The notes under the pieces were generated by a model. That model made no database searches, was not told where the DNA came from, and worked only from the letters and a program-made list of their open reading frames with translations. Source: Ignavibacteriota bacterium (GTDB lineage: Bacteria > Bacteroidota > Ignavibacteria > Ignavibacteriales > Ignavibacteriaceae). From it: a DNA stretch of 64,000 nt. The stretch is from the NCBI GenBank assembly GCA_013285425.1, contig CP053447.1, positions 2,238,001 to 2,302,000 of the forward strand. Direction: 5' to 3'. The position numbers were made by a program, and so were the translations under genes. This document shows, one piece after another, positions 16,528-24,838 of this stretch. The first letter of the stretch is position 1; each line of letters starts with the position of its first letter.

Positions 16528-18515
16528 TAGTAATTCAATGCCCTTTTAACAGAATATTCAGAACATTCCAGAAGACAAGTTTCATCTCCATTTAATTTTT
16601 TATTTGCAGTAATGCTTTGGGAAACAACTATACCTGATCCAATAATTTTATACTTAATGCCCAGCTTTGTAAGCACGCTGATTGCATCATTAATCTGGCA
16701 ATTGATGAGATCAGGCATTTTATTAATTGAAGATAATTTTACTTCTTTAACATTTCTTGATTTGATTTTTGATTCGAGCTTCTTGAAATCATCCTGCTTC
16801 TCTTCTACAAATTTTGGTCTTAATGAAGTATTTGGATTTAGATATTGCTGAAATTTGTCGTTATCTGTTTGAACAATTCTCTCAGCTACATTTTTAAATA
16901 TTGGTGCGGCTACCAAACCACCGTATTTCCCCTGATCAGGAGAATTAATTAGTATCAGACAGACTACCTGTGGATCCTCAACAGGAAAAAATCCGATAAA
17001 CGAGGAGTTATAATATTGCTTTGAATAAGCTCCATCAACAAGCTTTTGTGACGTGCCGGTTTTACCGCCAATTGTAATAAAATCAGATTTTGCCTTTTTA
17101 CCGGTACCATTATTAACCACATCACCTAAAAGATTTTTTATTATTTCAGATGTTTTTTCCGAAATAACTCTTCTGATTTCTTTTGGTTCAAACTCTTTAA
17201 TTAAATCTCCATTTGCATTTATTTGTCTTTGAACCAATTGAGGTTCATACAAAACACCGCCGTTTATAAGAGCACAATATGCAGCTGCCATTTGAACGGG
17301 AGTAACAGAAACCTCATAACCAAATGAAAGATATGTTTTAGATACTTTTGACCATTCATTTGGTTTACGGAGTCTTCCGGATGTTTCACCCGGTAAAGTA
17401 ATGGAAGTTGTGTTTCCAAATCCAAAGCCGCGCAAATACTTAAAGAATTTTTCATTATCAATTCTCTGAACAAGTTTAGCAAATCCAATATTGCTGGACT
17501 GCTCAAATATTCCTGCAACACTAAGTTTATTAAACGGATGTGTATCTCTTATGTTTACATTATTTAATCTGTACTTGCCATTTTCAAGATTAAGTGTTTC
17601 ATCCAGTCTGCAAAGATTTTGATCGATCAATGAAGCTAAGGTGAAAGATTTAAATGTAGAGCCGGGTTCATAAGTATCTGTTATTGCTCTGTTTCTTCTC
17701 TGAAAGTCATTAGCTTTCCAATATTCATTCGGGTCATAATCTTCAATATTAGTAAGTGCAAGTATTTCACCGGTATTTGGATTCATCATTATTGCTGTAC
17801 CGGAAACAGCGGAATAATCTTTAATTCCTTTTCTAACTTCATCCTCAAGTATCTGCTGATAATTCTTATCAATTGTAAGATAAAAATGATCACCCGATAC
17901 CGCTGGTGTAATACTTTCATCAACAACAGTTACAATACGACCAAGTGCATCTCTTTGCACCATTCTTGAACCATCAACTCCTTTAAGATCTTCCTTAAAG
18001 TATTCGGAAATACCCATTACATACTTGCCATCATTGCTAACATATCCCAGTATATGAGATGCAAGATTATTATAATGATTTACTCTTGAAGGTTCTTCTC
18101 GGAAAAAAAATCCATCTTTTTTTATTTTCTTTAATGATTCAGCAAATTCAGATTGTACTTTCTTTTCAATAGAAACAGTTTTGCTATTCCCTTTTAACAA
18201 GTTCAGATAGTAATTAACATTTTTATTAAACTTTCTGGCAAACAATCGGGCAATTTCATTTTTATCTTTTTGTTTCAACATCCGCAAATCAGCATAAAAG
18301 GAGATATCGGTTCGATTATATACTAACAGAATATTATTTCTGTCATAGATCAATCCGCTTTCAGCCTGAATAGTTTCTAATTTGGTCTGCTGCTTTTGAG
18401 CATTATAAGCGTACTCTTCAGATTTAAGAATCTGGATGTTTACCAACCTGACCACCAGGGTAATAAAGATGATCAGTAAAACAAGTATTACAAATAGAGC
18501 ACGATTATTGTTCAT
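16527..18515 (-). CDS. ftsI: Class B penicillin-binding protein FtsI with PASTA domain
   Basis: A 662-residue septal transpeptidase. An N-terminal membrane helix (about 5-27) is followed by the dimerisation/pedestal domain. The catalytic domain has S286-T-F-K289 as the SxxK motif, SSN at 340-342 as SxN and KTGTS at 485-489. The region from about 600 to 655 looks like one PASTA domain (KMPDLINCQINDAISVLTKLG), an arrangement seen in PBP2x/SpoVD-like and Bacteroidota FtsI. It crosslinks septal peptidoglycan with FtsW. It overlaps ftsL by 11 bases at its start and murE by one at its end. Confidence 0.94.
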   Translation of the reverse strand: MNNNRALFVILVLLIIFITLVVRLVNIQILKSEEYAYNAQKQQTKLETIQAESGLIYDRNNILLVYNRTDISFYADLRMLKQKDKNEIARLFARKFNKNVNYYLNLLKGNSKTVSIEKKVQSEFAESLKKIKKDGFFFREEPSRVNHYNNLASHILGYVSNDGKYVMGISEYFKEDLKGVDGSRMVQRDALGRIVTVVDESITPAVSGDHFYLTIDKNYQQILEDEVRKGIKDYSAVSGTAIMMNPNTGEILALTNIEDYDPNEYWKANDFQRRNRAITDTYEPGSTFKSFTLASLIDQNLCRLDETLNLENGKYRLNNVNIRDTHPFNKLSVAGIFEQSSNIGFAKLVQRIDNEKFFKYLRGFGFGNTTSITLPGETSGRLRKPNEWSKVSKTYLSFGYEVSVTPVQMAAAYCALINGGVLYEPQLVQRQINANGDLIKEFEPKEIRRVISEKTSEIIKNLLGDVVNNGTGKKAKSDFITIGGKTGTSQKLVDGAYSKQYYNSSFIGFFPVEDPQVVCLILINSPDQGKYGGLVAAPIFKNVAERIVQTDNDKFQQYLNPNTSLRPKFVEEKQDDFKKLESKIKSRNVKEVKLSSINKMPDLINCQINDAISVLTKLGIKYKIIGSGIVVSQSITANKKLNGDETCLLECSEYSVKRALNY

Positions 18516-18837
18516 ACTTTTGAGCTAAAGTTTCCTGGTTTTCTTCAAGTTTTTTTCTATCGACATTAATTATAACTGTATTACCTGCATTCCTGATCAT
18601 TCCAAGTTCAGATTTTGCAGTGTTAACAATTCTTTCCTCGGCGGTAACTGTTTGATACTCCGCTGTAAGTTTGATTCTTTTCTGATTTTCAGCTTTGATA
18701 GTTTTTTCAGCTTTATCTTTTAACAGCAGTTTCTGTTCATATTTAAGTTTTACTCCAACATTTAAAAGTGCAAAAACAGTTACTATTAAAAGTAAACTAA
18801 GCACAAGCAGCAATGTAGGTTTAGAACTTTTCTTCAT
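18505..18837 (-). CDS. ftsL: FtsL-like cell division protein
   Basis: A 110-residue bitopic protein with one N-terminal membrane helix (about 8-27) and a following coiled-coil-like stretch rich in K, E and Q (about 33-75). It sits between rsmH and ftsI, the normal place for ftsL, with four-base and 11-base overlaps. FtsL proteins are too divergent for secure recognition by sequence alone, so the call rests on size, topology and position. It would form the FtsQLB complex; no ftsB is evident in the cluster. Confidence 0.8.
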   Translation of the reverse strand: MKKSSKPTLLLVLSLLLIVTVFALLNVGVKLKYEQKLLLKDKAEKTIKAENQKRIKLTAEYQTVTAEERIVNTAKSELGMIRNAGNTVIINVDRKKLEENQETLAQKYEQ

Positions 18838-19757
18838 AATCTTTCCGCTGCTCTTAATTTGGCACTTCTGGCGCGATAGTTACCTCTGATCTCACTTTCA
18901 GAAGGAACGATTGGTTTTTTATTTATCAGTTTTAAACTGGTTTCTTTTTTTATCAACCCAAGGGGGTCTTCTTTTGGACTAAGGTTTACCACTGTATTGC
19001 TTTTAAAAAAATCTTTAACAATTCTATCCTCAAGAGAATGATAACTGATAACAACAATTCTCCCTCCTTTTTTTAACACCTTAACCGAGTTCTCCAGAAA
19101 CAGCTTTAGGTTTTCGAGTTCATCATTGACACATATTCTTAAAGCCTGAAATATTCTTGTTAAAGTCTTTCTTAAATAGTTTTCGGGAACGAGTTCACTT
19201 ATTATTTCAGAAATATCTTTTGTGGTTTCAATTTTCTTAATTAGTCTTTTCTGAACAATACTTCTTGCTATTTTTCTTGAATTTTTCTCTTCGCCGTAAT
19301 TAAAAAAAATATCAGCAAGGTCTTCTTCATCATAACTATTAATTACATCTGCTGCTGAAACTTCTTTTGTTTTATCCATTCGTAAATCCAAAGGCGCTTC
19401 GGTACGAAAAGTAAATCCGGATTCAGGATTATCAAGTTGAAATGATGAAACACCAAGATCAGCAAGCACACCATCGAAATATTTTAATGATTCTATTTTT
19501 GCAATCACATCAATAAATGAATAATTATAATTATAAATACTAACTCTATCTTCTTTTAAAAATTTTTTCTGTGAATATTCAAACGCATCTGTATCAACAT
19601 CGGCTGCTACAATTCTCCCAGTATTAGTCAGCCGTTTGAGCATTTCAGTTGTGTGTCCTCCAAAACCAAGTGTTGCATCAAAGTAAACACCTGATTGATC
19701 AGTTATTAAAAGATCCAGACTTTCATTAAGCATCACAGGAATATGATGCTCAATCAT
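18834..19757 (-). CDS. rsmH: 16S rRNA m4C1402 methyltransferase RsmH
   Basis: A 307-residue SAM-dependent methyltransferase (MraW). HIPVMLNESLDLL begins the protein, the SAM motif YFDATLGFGGHTTEML is near 25-40, GVLADLGVSSFQLDNPESGF near 95-115, LDLRMD follows, and YHSLEDRIVKDFF lies near 230. The C-terminus NYRARSAKLRAAERL is the usual ending. It methylates C1402 of 16S rRNA. It overlaps mraZ upstream and ftsL downstream by four bases each. Confidence 0.96.
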   Translation of the reverse strand: MIEHHIPVMLNESLDLLITDQSGVYFDATLGFGGHTTEMLKRLTNTGRIVAADVDTDAFEYSQKKFLKEDRVSIYNYNYSFIDVIAKIESLKYFDGVLADLGVSSFQLDNPESGFTFRTEAPLDLRMDKTKEVSAADVINSYDEEDLADIFFNYGEEKNSRKIARSIVQKRLIKKIETTKDISEIISELVPENYLRKTLTRIFQALRICVNDELENLKLFLENSVKVLKKGGRIVVISYHSLEDRIVKDFFKSNTVVNLSPKEDPLGLIKKETSLKLINKKPIVPSESEIRGNYRARSAKLRAAERL

Positions 19758-20194
19758 TTGCTTGCCATAACTTTAGCAGCAATCTGTTCATAAGTTTGCG
19801 GCGATTGACTCAGATAATCATCATAAATTTTTGGATTCCAAACTTCAATTTTTTTCAAAGCACCTAGAATCAAAACTTCTTTCTCAATTGCTGCATAACT
19901 AATAAGCGCGGGTGGAATCATTATTCTCGATTGAACATCCATTACATCTTCTGAAGCGAACTGAACGAACATTCTGATAAATCTCGCATCATCTGGCTGA
20001 AATGAATTAAGATTTAGCAGCGCCTGTTCTATTTTTACCCATTCGTCCAAAGGATACAAATCGATACAATTAGACAGACCTCTGGTCATCACAAATGTTT
20101 CATTTGCTTCCACAGATATGTGTTTTCTAAGTTTAGCAGGAATTGCTATCCTGCCCTTAGAGTCCATTGAATATGTAAATTGACCTCTAAACAT
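19754..20194 (-). CDS. mraZ: Transcriptional regulator MraZ
   Basis: About 146 residues from the ATG at 20192-20194, beginning MFRGQFTYSMDSKGRIAIPA, the canonical MraZ start. It has two SpoVT/AbrB-like repeats with DSKGRI near 10 and DVQSRIMIPPALISYA near 90. A longer frame from TTG at 20239 would add 15 residues, but those codons overlap the three-copy MraZ box, so I reject it. MraZ is a ring-forming DNA-binding repressor of the dcw cluster. It is first in the operon and overlaps rsmH by four bases. Confidence 0.92.
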   Translation of the reverse strand: MFRGQFTYSMDSKGRIAIPAKLRKHISVEANETFVMTRGLSNCIDLYPLDEWVKIEQALLNLNSFQPDDARFIRMFVQFASEDVMDVQSRIMIPPALISYAAIEKEVLILGALKKIEVWNPKIYDDYLSQSPQTYEQIAAKVMASK

Positions 20195-20213
20195 TTCCTT
20201 TTTAATTAATCTT

Positions 20214-20238
20214 CCACATTTTTCCCCACTACACCCCA
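20214..20238 (-). promoter_or_regulatory. MraZ box: three TGGGG-type repeats
   Basis: Read on the minus strand the sites are TGGGG (20238-20234), TGGGG (20228-20224) and TGTGG (20218-20214), each separated by exactly five bases (10-bp period). This matches the known MraZ operator pattern of TGGGN repeats with 5-nt spacers. It lies 20 bp before the mraZ ATG, overlapping the expected transcription start, so it predicts autoregulation of the whole dcw cluster. Confidence 0.8.
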
Positions 20239-20267
20239 AAATAATGGAAAATTTTACCGAAAGTCAA
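20239..20267 (-). promoter_or_regulatory. Putative promoter of the dcw cluster
   Basis: On the minus strand TTGACT (20267-20262) is followed after 17 bp by TTATTT (20244-20239). The same stretch also nearly fits the Bacteroidota TTG/TAnnTTTG form. The MraZ box begins immediately downstream. Confidence 0.45.
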
Positions 20268-20449
20268 GAAAAAGATTAAAAATATTTCTCACGTTAGAAT
20301 AATCTTTTAATAGAACTTAAATTTGAAGCAAAATTTTGTAACTGGATTGAACAGCAGGTAAATTTAAAAATATGAACAGTTGAAATATTATGTTATAAAA
20401 TGTATTTAGTATTAGCTCAATTATTGATTTAATAATAAAGAAAAATATT

Positions 20450-21652
20450 TTGTTATTACTAATCCAAAATTCTTCTGAGTTTGATGATTATATAAAATCA
20501 TTCCCGAGTTCTTACAATCCGGTTTTTATATCTATACTTATTTTTATTCTTATTCTCGCCCTCATTTATATTTCTTATAAGAACATATATATCCCAATGA
20601 TAAAAAAGCATAAAAAGGATAAAAAGCAATTTGAGATAACAACTGAAAAAATTCTTTCTATGTTTTCAGAACTTGATCCAAATCCGATTATCAGGATTGC
20701 TCAGGATGGTTTGATTATTAATCTGAATGAATCTGCTAAAAACAGATTTAACTATCTTAGGATAAACGAGAGCTATATTAGTTCAATTATTTCCGGAATT
20801 GATCTGCAGATAGCAGATATTATAAATAATGATAAATCCTTTATTCTTCCTATGGAAATAAACGACAGATATTATGATGTTAATTTTCACGGAATATCTT
20901 TTCTTGGAATGGCACAACTTTATTTTTGGGATACAACTGAGCAGAAGGAATATGACAGGCAAATGACTAACTACCAGAATCTTTTGAGAAACTCTTCTGC
21001 ACATTTACAAAAAGTTATCGAAGAAGAAAGAAACCGGCTTTCAAGAATTTTACACGATTCAATAGCTCAGAATTTATTACTGATAAAACTTAATGTTAAC
21101 AACTATAAAAAATTTCTTAATTCCGGGTTAGTTGAAGAAGAATATTACAGAACAATTAATATTCTTGATTCTACATTAAAGGATGTAAGAGAACTTGCTC
21201 ATAATTTAAAACCTTTGAATATTGAAGAACTCGGTTTAGAAACTGTTGTAAGATCAATGTGTAATAATGTTGCACGAGAAGGAAAATACAAGTATCAACT
21301 GCAATTTCCCGAACAGCCATTACATTTGCCTAAAGATATCGAGATTTGTGTTTTCAGAGTTATTCAGGAATCACTAAATAATATGATAAGACATGCGAAA
21401 GCCACATCATTTACGATTAATTTATTTTTTGAAGAGACTGCACTTGTCTTGTTTATTTCTGATGATGGAATAGGATTTAAACCAAAAAAACTGCTGAATG
21501 AAAAATATATTTCCGATGGTCTTGGAATGATGAATATGCAGGAAAGTGTAGAAAAACTTAAAGGCAGTTTTCAAGTTGATTCTTCTAATAACAGCGGAAC
21601 AATAATTATAGCAGCATTTCCAATTGAGGTATTGACAGCAAATGAGAACTGA
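20450..21652 (+). CDS. Sensor histidine kinase, NarX/LiaS (HisKA_3) type
   Basis: A 400-residue kinase starting at TTG 20450, with no better ATG. One hydrophobic helix lies at about 23-45, a PAS-like region at about 65-165, the HisKA_3 dimerisation helix with the phosphorylated histidine in RLSRILHDSIAQNLLLIKL near 200-218, and an HATPase_c domain with VIQESLNNMIRHA (N box), SDDGIGF and GLGMMNMQESV (G boxes). It phosphorylates the NarL-type regulator encoded next, which overlaps it by 11 bases. The signal is unknown. It is divergent from the dcw cluster. Confidence 0.85.
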   Translation: MLLLIQNSSEFDDYIKSFPSSYNPVFISILIFILILALIYISYKNIYIPMIKKHKKDKKQFEITTEKILSMFSELDPNPIIRIAQDGLIINLNESAKNRFNYLRINESYISSIISGIDLQIADIINNDKSFILPMEINDRYYDVNFHGISFLGMAQLYFWDTTEQKEYDRQMTNYQNLLRNSSAHLQKVIEEERNRLSRILHDSIAQNLLLIKLNVNNYKKFLNSGLVEEEYYRTINILDSTLKDVRELAHNLKPLNIEELGLETVVRSMCNNVAREGKYKYQLQFPEQPLHLPKDIEICVFRVIQESLNNMIRHAKATSFTINLFFEETALVLFISDDGIGFKPKKLLNEKYISDGLGMMNMQESVEKLKGSFQVDSSNNSGTIIIAAFPIEVLTANEN

Positions 21653-22322
21653 AACCATTAAATTATTAGTAGCAGATGATCATACCCTTTTCAGACAGGG
21701 TATAATTAAGCTTTTGGAAGAACATAAAGAATATGAAGTTATTGCTGAAGCTGAAAACGGAAAAGACCTAATGGAAAAATATTTTAAATATTGCCCTGAT
21801 ATTATACTTACTGATATTGCTATGCCTGAGCTTACCGGGATACAGGCTGTGGAGGAGATTCTTAAACGGGATAGAAATGCCAAAGCATTGTTTCTTTCTA
21901 TGTATGATACTGAAGAATATGTTTACCATGTACTTAAATCAGGCGGAATGGGTTTAGTTAATAAAAACATATTGGATGAGGAGTTAGTGTATGCAATATC
22001 AAAAGTAAGTAATGGTGAAAAATATTTTGGTAAAAACTGGAACGATGCTTCCCTCAGTTTGTTATTTCAGAATTTTGAGAAAAAATTTAATGAAGAGGCA
22101 AAACATTTAATTGATCTGAACTTTAGAGAAGAACAAATACTTCAAATGATAATCGAGGGAAATACAAGTAAAGAAATGGCGGACAAAATGTTGTTAAGTA
22201 AAAAGACGATTGATTATTATCGATCTAATTTATTAAGAAAATTTGATATCAAAACTCAAATAGAACTTATAAAATATGGTATATTGTATTTTTCAAAAAG
22301 AAATAGTGAAAAAACAATATGA
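21642..22322 (+). CDS. NarL/LuxR-family response regulator
   Basis: A 226-residue two-domain regulator. The receiver domain has the acidic pair in VADDH near 10-13, phosphoacceptor Asp in DIILTDIAMPELTG near 55, and a conserved Lys near 104. The C-terminal LuxR-type helix-turn-helix contains REEQILQMIIEGNTSKEMAD and KKTIDYYRSNLLRKFDI near 160-200. It overlaps the kinase gene, so the pair is a two-component system. Targets are not shown; the nearby perfect palindrome at 23584-23603 is one candidate site. Confidence 0.88.
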   Translation: MRTETIKLLVADDHTLFRQGIIKLLEEHKEYEVIAEAENGKDLMEKYFKYCPDIILTDIAMPELTGIQAVEEILKRDRNAKALFLSMYDTEEYVYHVLKSGGMGLVNKNILDEELVYAISKVSNGEKYFGKNWNDASLSLLFQNFEKKFNEEAKHLIDLNFREEQILQMIIEGNTSKEMADKMLLSKKTIDYYRSNLLRKFDIKTQIELIKYGILYFSKRNSEKTI

Positions 22323-22418
22323 TACAGTTAGAATCTTTTGTAATTGAGCTAAACGTGTTAAGAAAATCATTGCTGAATATTATTAGTAATTTCAATATAA
22401 CTTATGAAAGGTGATACA

Positions 22419-22883
22419 ATGAATAAAAATTATTATTTAATCACTCTTGCCTCTCTGATGTTTTTATTTTTCAGTTGTACTCCAGGATCAAAAATAGGAA
22501 AATTTTATACGACTGATGAAGCAAATGAACTCTTTGGAAGTGTAATCTATTCAGTTGAAATGAATTCGAATCATCTTGCTAATTTGTTGGACAAAACTAG
22601 TACTACAATTATGTTCGGATTAATAAATCAACAAATTATTATTCTTGACAATAATCGTAACCTGATATTTCCAGAAAAAGCAGATTATAATGATTCTGAT
22701 GTATTTACTGTTTACGGTACAGAGAAGGTAAGAGAACTATTAGCAGACAGCAAATTGAATAAACAAATCACTGATGAATCTGAATCGGTTAATATAGAAC
22801 AACGCAAAGAAGTATTATCATTATCAACAGAAAATAAAACCCTTGAAACTGGGAATAAGTGTCCACCTAATTGTCCAGATTAA
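22419..22883 (+). CDS. Unknown lipoprotein following the two-component system
   Basis: About 154 residues from the ATG at 22419, which has AAAGGTG seven bases upstream; an ATG five codons earlier is less well placed. The N-terminal hydrophobic stretch ends in LFFSC, a lipobox, so the mature protein is probably lipidated. The rest is polar and ends in a cysteine-containing NKCPPNCPD tail. I recognise no family. It lies 96 bp after the response regulator and four bp before a membrane-protein gene, so it could belong to the same unit. Confidence 0.55.
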   Translation: MNKNYYLITLASLMFLFFSCTPGSKIGKFYTTDEANELFGSVIYSVEMNSNHLANLLDKTSTTIMFGLINQQIIILDNNRNLIFPEKADYNDSDVFTVYGTEKVRELLADSKLNKQITDESESVNIEQRKEVLSLSTENKTLETGNKCPPNCPD

Positions 22884-22886
22884 AAC

Positions 22887-23462
22887 ATGAAATTAGCTTT
22901 AGTAATTTTATATGTCTCTATGGTCGTCTGGATACTACCAATATTCAGACAATATAAAACTAATCTTTTTTATTTTTTTCTTTTTCTTGGTATATGCGAC
23001 CCACTTACATCTCTGGCTATTACAATACTGCCTATTGAGAATGAGTTGATAGCAGTTATATTTGCACCAATCTTATTTTATACAATAAACATAGACCGCA
23101 CAAAACCATTCAGGATTAGTAAAACAGAGATCTTTATCTTTATTCTTGCATATTCCTTGATTTATTTTATCAGCAACTTAAATATTATTCTCCTCATCAT
23201 TCATATCTTAATAGCACTCAGAGCAATATATAGAATTATTATAGACCTTCACTATAATCAAAAAATTAATATTGTTCGATTTGTACTCGCATTTTATATG
23301 ATTACATCTGTCGCAAGTCTATTGATATATTTAAATGGCGATTATCAGGCATTAGTATTGTTTTATACCAATCTGGCATTTCAGTTATTGTTGGCTGTTT
23401 TCTTTTCATTGTTCAGTGAGAATAATCCAAAAATGAATTATAAAGTTGTTCAATCAACCTAA
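22887..23462 (+). CDS. Unknown polytopic membrane protein
   Basis: A 191-residue, strongly hydrophobic protein with about six or seven helices connected by short loops, and a polar C-terminal tail (SENNPKMNYKVV). It shows no charged catalytic motif and no recognisable domain. It starts 4 bp after the lipoprotein stop and is likely co-transcribed. The size and helix count recall small 7TM sensor modules, but I cannot support a function. Confidence 0.5.
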   Translation: MKLALVILYVSMVVWILPIFRQYKTNLFYFFLFLGICDPLTSLAITILPIENELIAVIFAPILFYTINIDRTKPFRISKTEIFIFILAYSLIYFISNLNIILLIIHILIALRAIYRIIIDLHYNQKINIVRFVLAFYMITSVASLLIYLNGDYQALVLFYTNLAFQLLLAVFFSLFSENNPKMNYKVVQST

Positions 23463-23790
23463 AATTTATTCAGGATTTTTTTTGGATTTTTAGTTTCAAA
23501 TACTCTACGAAAATCAAATTCGTAAAATTATCTCCAATTTTCGGGAACAAAACTGCCCGAAATCGCACTTTTCACTATAAAATCATTAGTACATGTACTA
23601 ATGCTTTTCTCTTGACATCCTTTTAGAATTACACAGGTTCTTTAATAATTTTTTTAATCCGTTACAGCAGATGTGATTATTGATAAATAAAAGTTGATAC
23701 AATCACTTCTGAATAAACAAATAAATTTGACTACTTAACGTAGTCTGAAAAAACTGAATAATAATTCATTAATACAAGAGTGGAGTTAAA
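23463..23790. other. Non-coding stretch rich in hairpins
   Basis: No convincing gene. It contains inverted repeats at 23506-23524 (TACGAA/TTCGTA), 23539-23562 (TTTCGGG/CCCGAAA), the perfect 20-bp palindrome at 23584-23603, TTGACA at 23612-23617 and a stem GACTAC/GTAGTC at 23729-23745. A purine-rich GTGGAG Shine-Dalgarno site precedes the next gene. Confidence 0.6.
23584..23603. promoter_or_regulatory. Perfect 20-bp palindrome, operator candidate
   Basis: CATTAGTACATGTACTAATG is identical to its reverse complement. TTGACA, a -35-like hexamer, follows eight bases later. It lies between the two-component/lipoprotein genes and the next gene and looks like a dimeric regulator site. No loop is available for an RNA hairpin, so DNA binding is more likely than RNA structure. 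Confidence 0.45.
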
Positions 23791-24138
23791 ATGTTTAAAG
23801 TCGATTACAACTTACAAGCTGGATTTAAGATGTCTAAATGGGCAGATTTCCTTATCTCTGCAATCAGGTACGAAAACGAAGTGCTGAAAAATTCTATCGC
23901 TTACTTAAAAGTACATCATGATCAGGGAGCAGAAATTGGTGCCGGTTATACATGGACGAAAGAAGAAGTAATCAATGCAATGTATGATGGAAAAACTTTT
24001 TACACTATTATTAAAGAAAAAACAGGAGAGTGGAAGAAAGGTTCAATTGTTGCTTTGATAACCAAAAATGGAAAATCAATTATTACTGATTCTAACTCAA
24101 CTGATCTTGACTATTTCACTAATTTGCAGGAATTATAA
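23791..24138 (+). CDS. Small protein, possibly DUF3892-like
   Basis: A 115-residue soluble protein. The central text YTWTKEEVINAMYDGKTFYT resembles the core of small DUF3892-type proteins (a WTKEEVI helix followed by FYT strands), and the C-terminal half is beta-rich. There is no signal peptide or membrane helix. The start has a GGAG site eight bases before ATG. The gene is isolated, flanked on both sides by hairpin-rich non-coding DNA. The family call is tentative and the function unknown. Confidence 0.55.
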   Translation: MFKVDYNLQAGFKMSKWADFLISAIRYENEVLKNSIAYLKVHHDQGAEIGAGYTWTKEEVINAMYDGKTFYTIIKEKTGEWKKGSIVALITKNGKSIITDSNSTDLDYFTNLQEL

Positions 24139-24194
24139 ACTCCCACACCCTACTGGTGGAAGGGTTTGGTTTGATAATCACCCTGTACTGATAT

Positions 24195-24332
24195 CCGGTA
24201 ATTTTAAATTACCGGAAAATATTCAGATGTAAATATAAGATTACTTATAATACATCTATCCGGTTTGTTTGGAGGCTAACAAACCGGAAAAATTTAAAAA
24301 CAATACGGTTGTATAAATTTTTTATACAACCG
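24195..24332. repeat. Three consecutive CCGG-framed hairpins
   Basis: The inverted repeats are 24195-24215 (CCGGTAATTT/AAATTACCGG, centre T), 24260-24287 (CCGGTTTGTT/AACAAACCGG, 8-base loop) and 24306-24332 (CGGTTGTATAAA/TTTATACAACCG, 3-base loop, perfect 12-bp stem). Each is followed by GGAAA. The outer CCGG ends are shared but the inner stems differ, and none is followed by a T-run on the + strand. Confidence 0.65.
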
Positions 24333-24372
24333 GAAACTATTTTATAAATATTAAACCTAATTAAGAGACGCT

Positions 24373-24771
24373 ATGAATATAAAAAAGAAATGCCGTTACT
24401 TATGCTCAGCTTCATTAATCATATTTATGTTTGGTTTAATTAGAGGTATTGGTGGTTTGATTGCTATGATAAACAGCTCTGAAATTCTGATTGATATTAA
24501 TTATAGCTTTATAATCCTGATTCTGCTAATTATAACTTGTATTGCCTTAAGTGCTGCTTCTGTTATTGTGGCTATTGCGTTATTCGAACAGGACAGAAAC
24601 TATATTTTTTATGGAGTGCTGCTTTTATTGACCTATATTATTTATTCTTTAATACAAGATTATTTTATTCTTAATAAGTTTATAAGCAATAGCAGTGTAA
24701 TAAACTTAGTTGCTGCCGGAATTGCAATTTCGCTGTTGTTGATTGGAAAAAAGCATCTTAACAAACCCTAA
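24373..24771 (+). CDS. Unknown four-helix membrane protein
   Basis: A 132-residue protein with four hydrophobic helices (about 14-32, 43-72, 78-98 and 107-124) and few polar residues, with a basic N-terminus (KKKCRYLC) suggesting an N-in topology. I see no family motif. It starts 40 bp after the third CCGG hairpin and stands alone. It could be a small integral membrane component of unknown function. Confidence 0.5.
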   Translation: MNIKKKCRYLCSASLIIFMFGLIRGIGGLIAMINSSEILIDINYSFIILILLIITCIALSAASVIVAIALFEQDRNYIFYGVLLLLTYIIYSLIQDYFILNKFISNSSVINLVAAGIAISLLLIGKKHLNKP

Positions 24772-24838
24772 CCTAAACATTCATTAGTTAATTGAATTTA
24801 ACTTTTGGATAAATTAAGTTACAAGGGTAACATTCAAG

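Noticed and set aside
20195..20239. Longer mraZ start from TTG 20239
   Set aside because: The added 15 codons lie over the three-repeat MraZ box and the -10 region, and the family normally begins at MFRGQ.
24195..24332. CRISPR array
   Set aside because: The three units are inverted repeats with different sequences and irregular spacing, with no cas genes; not direct repeats.
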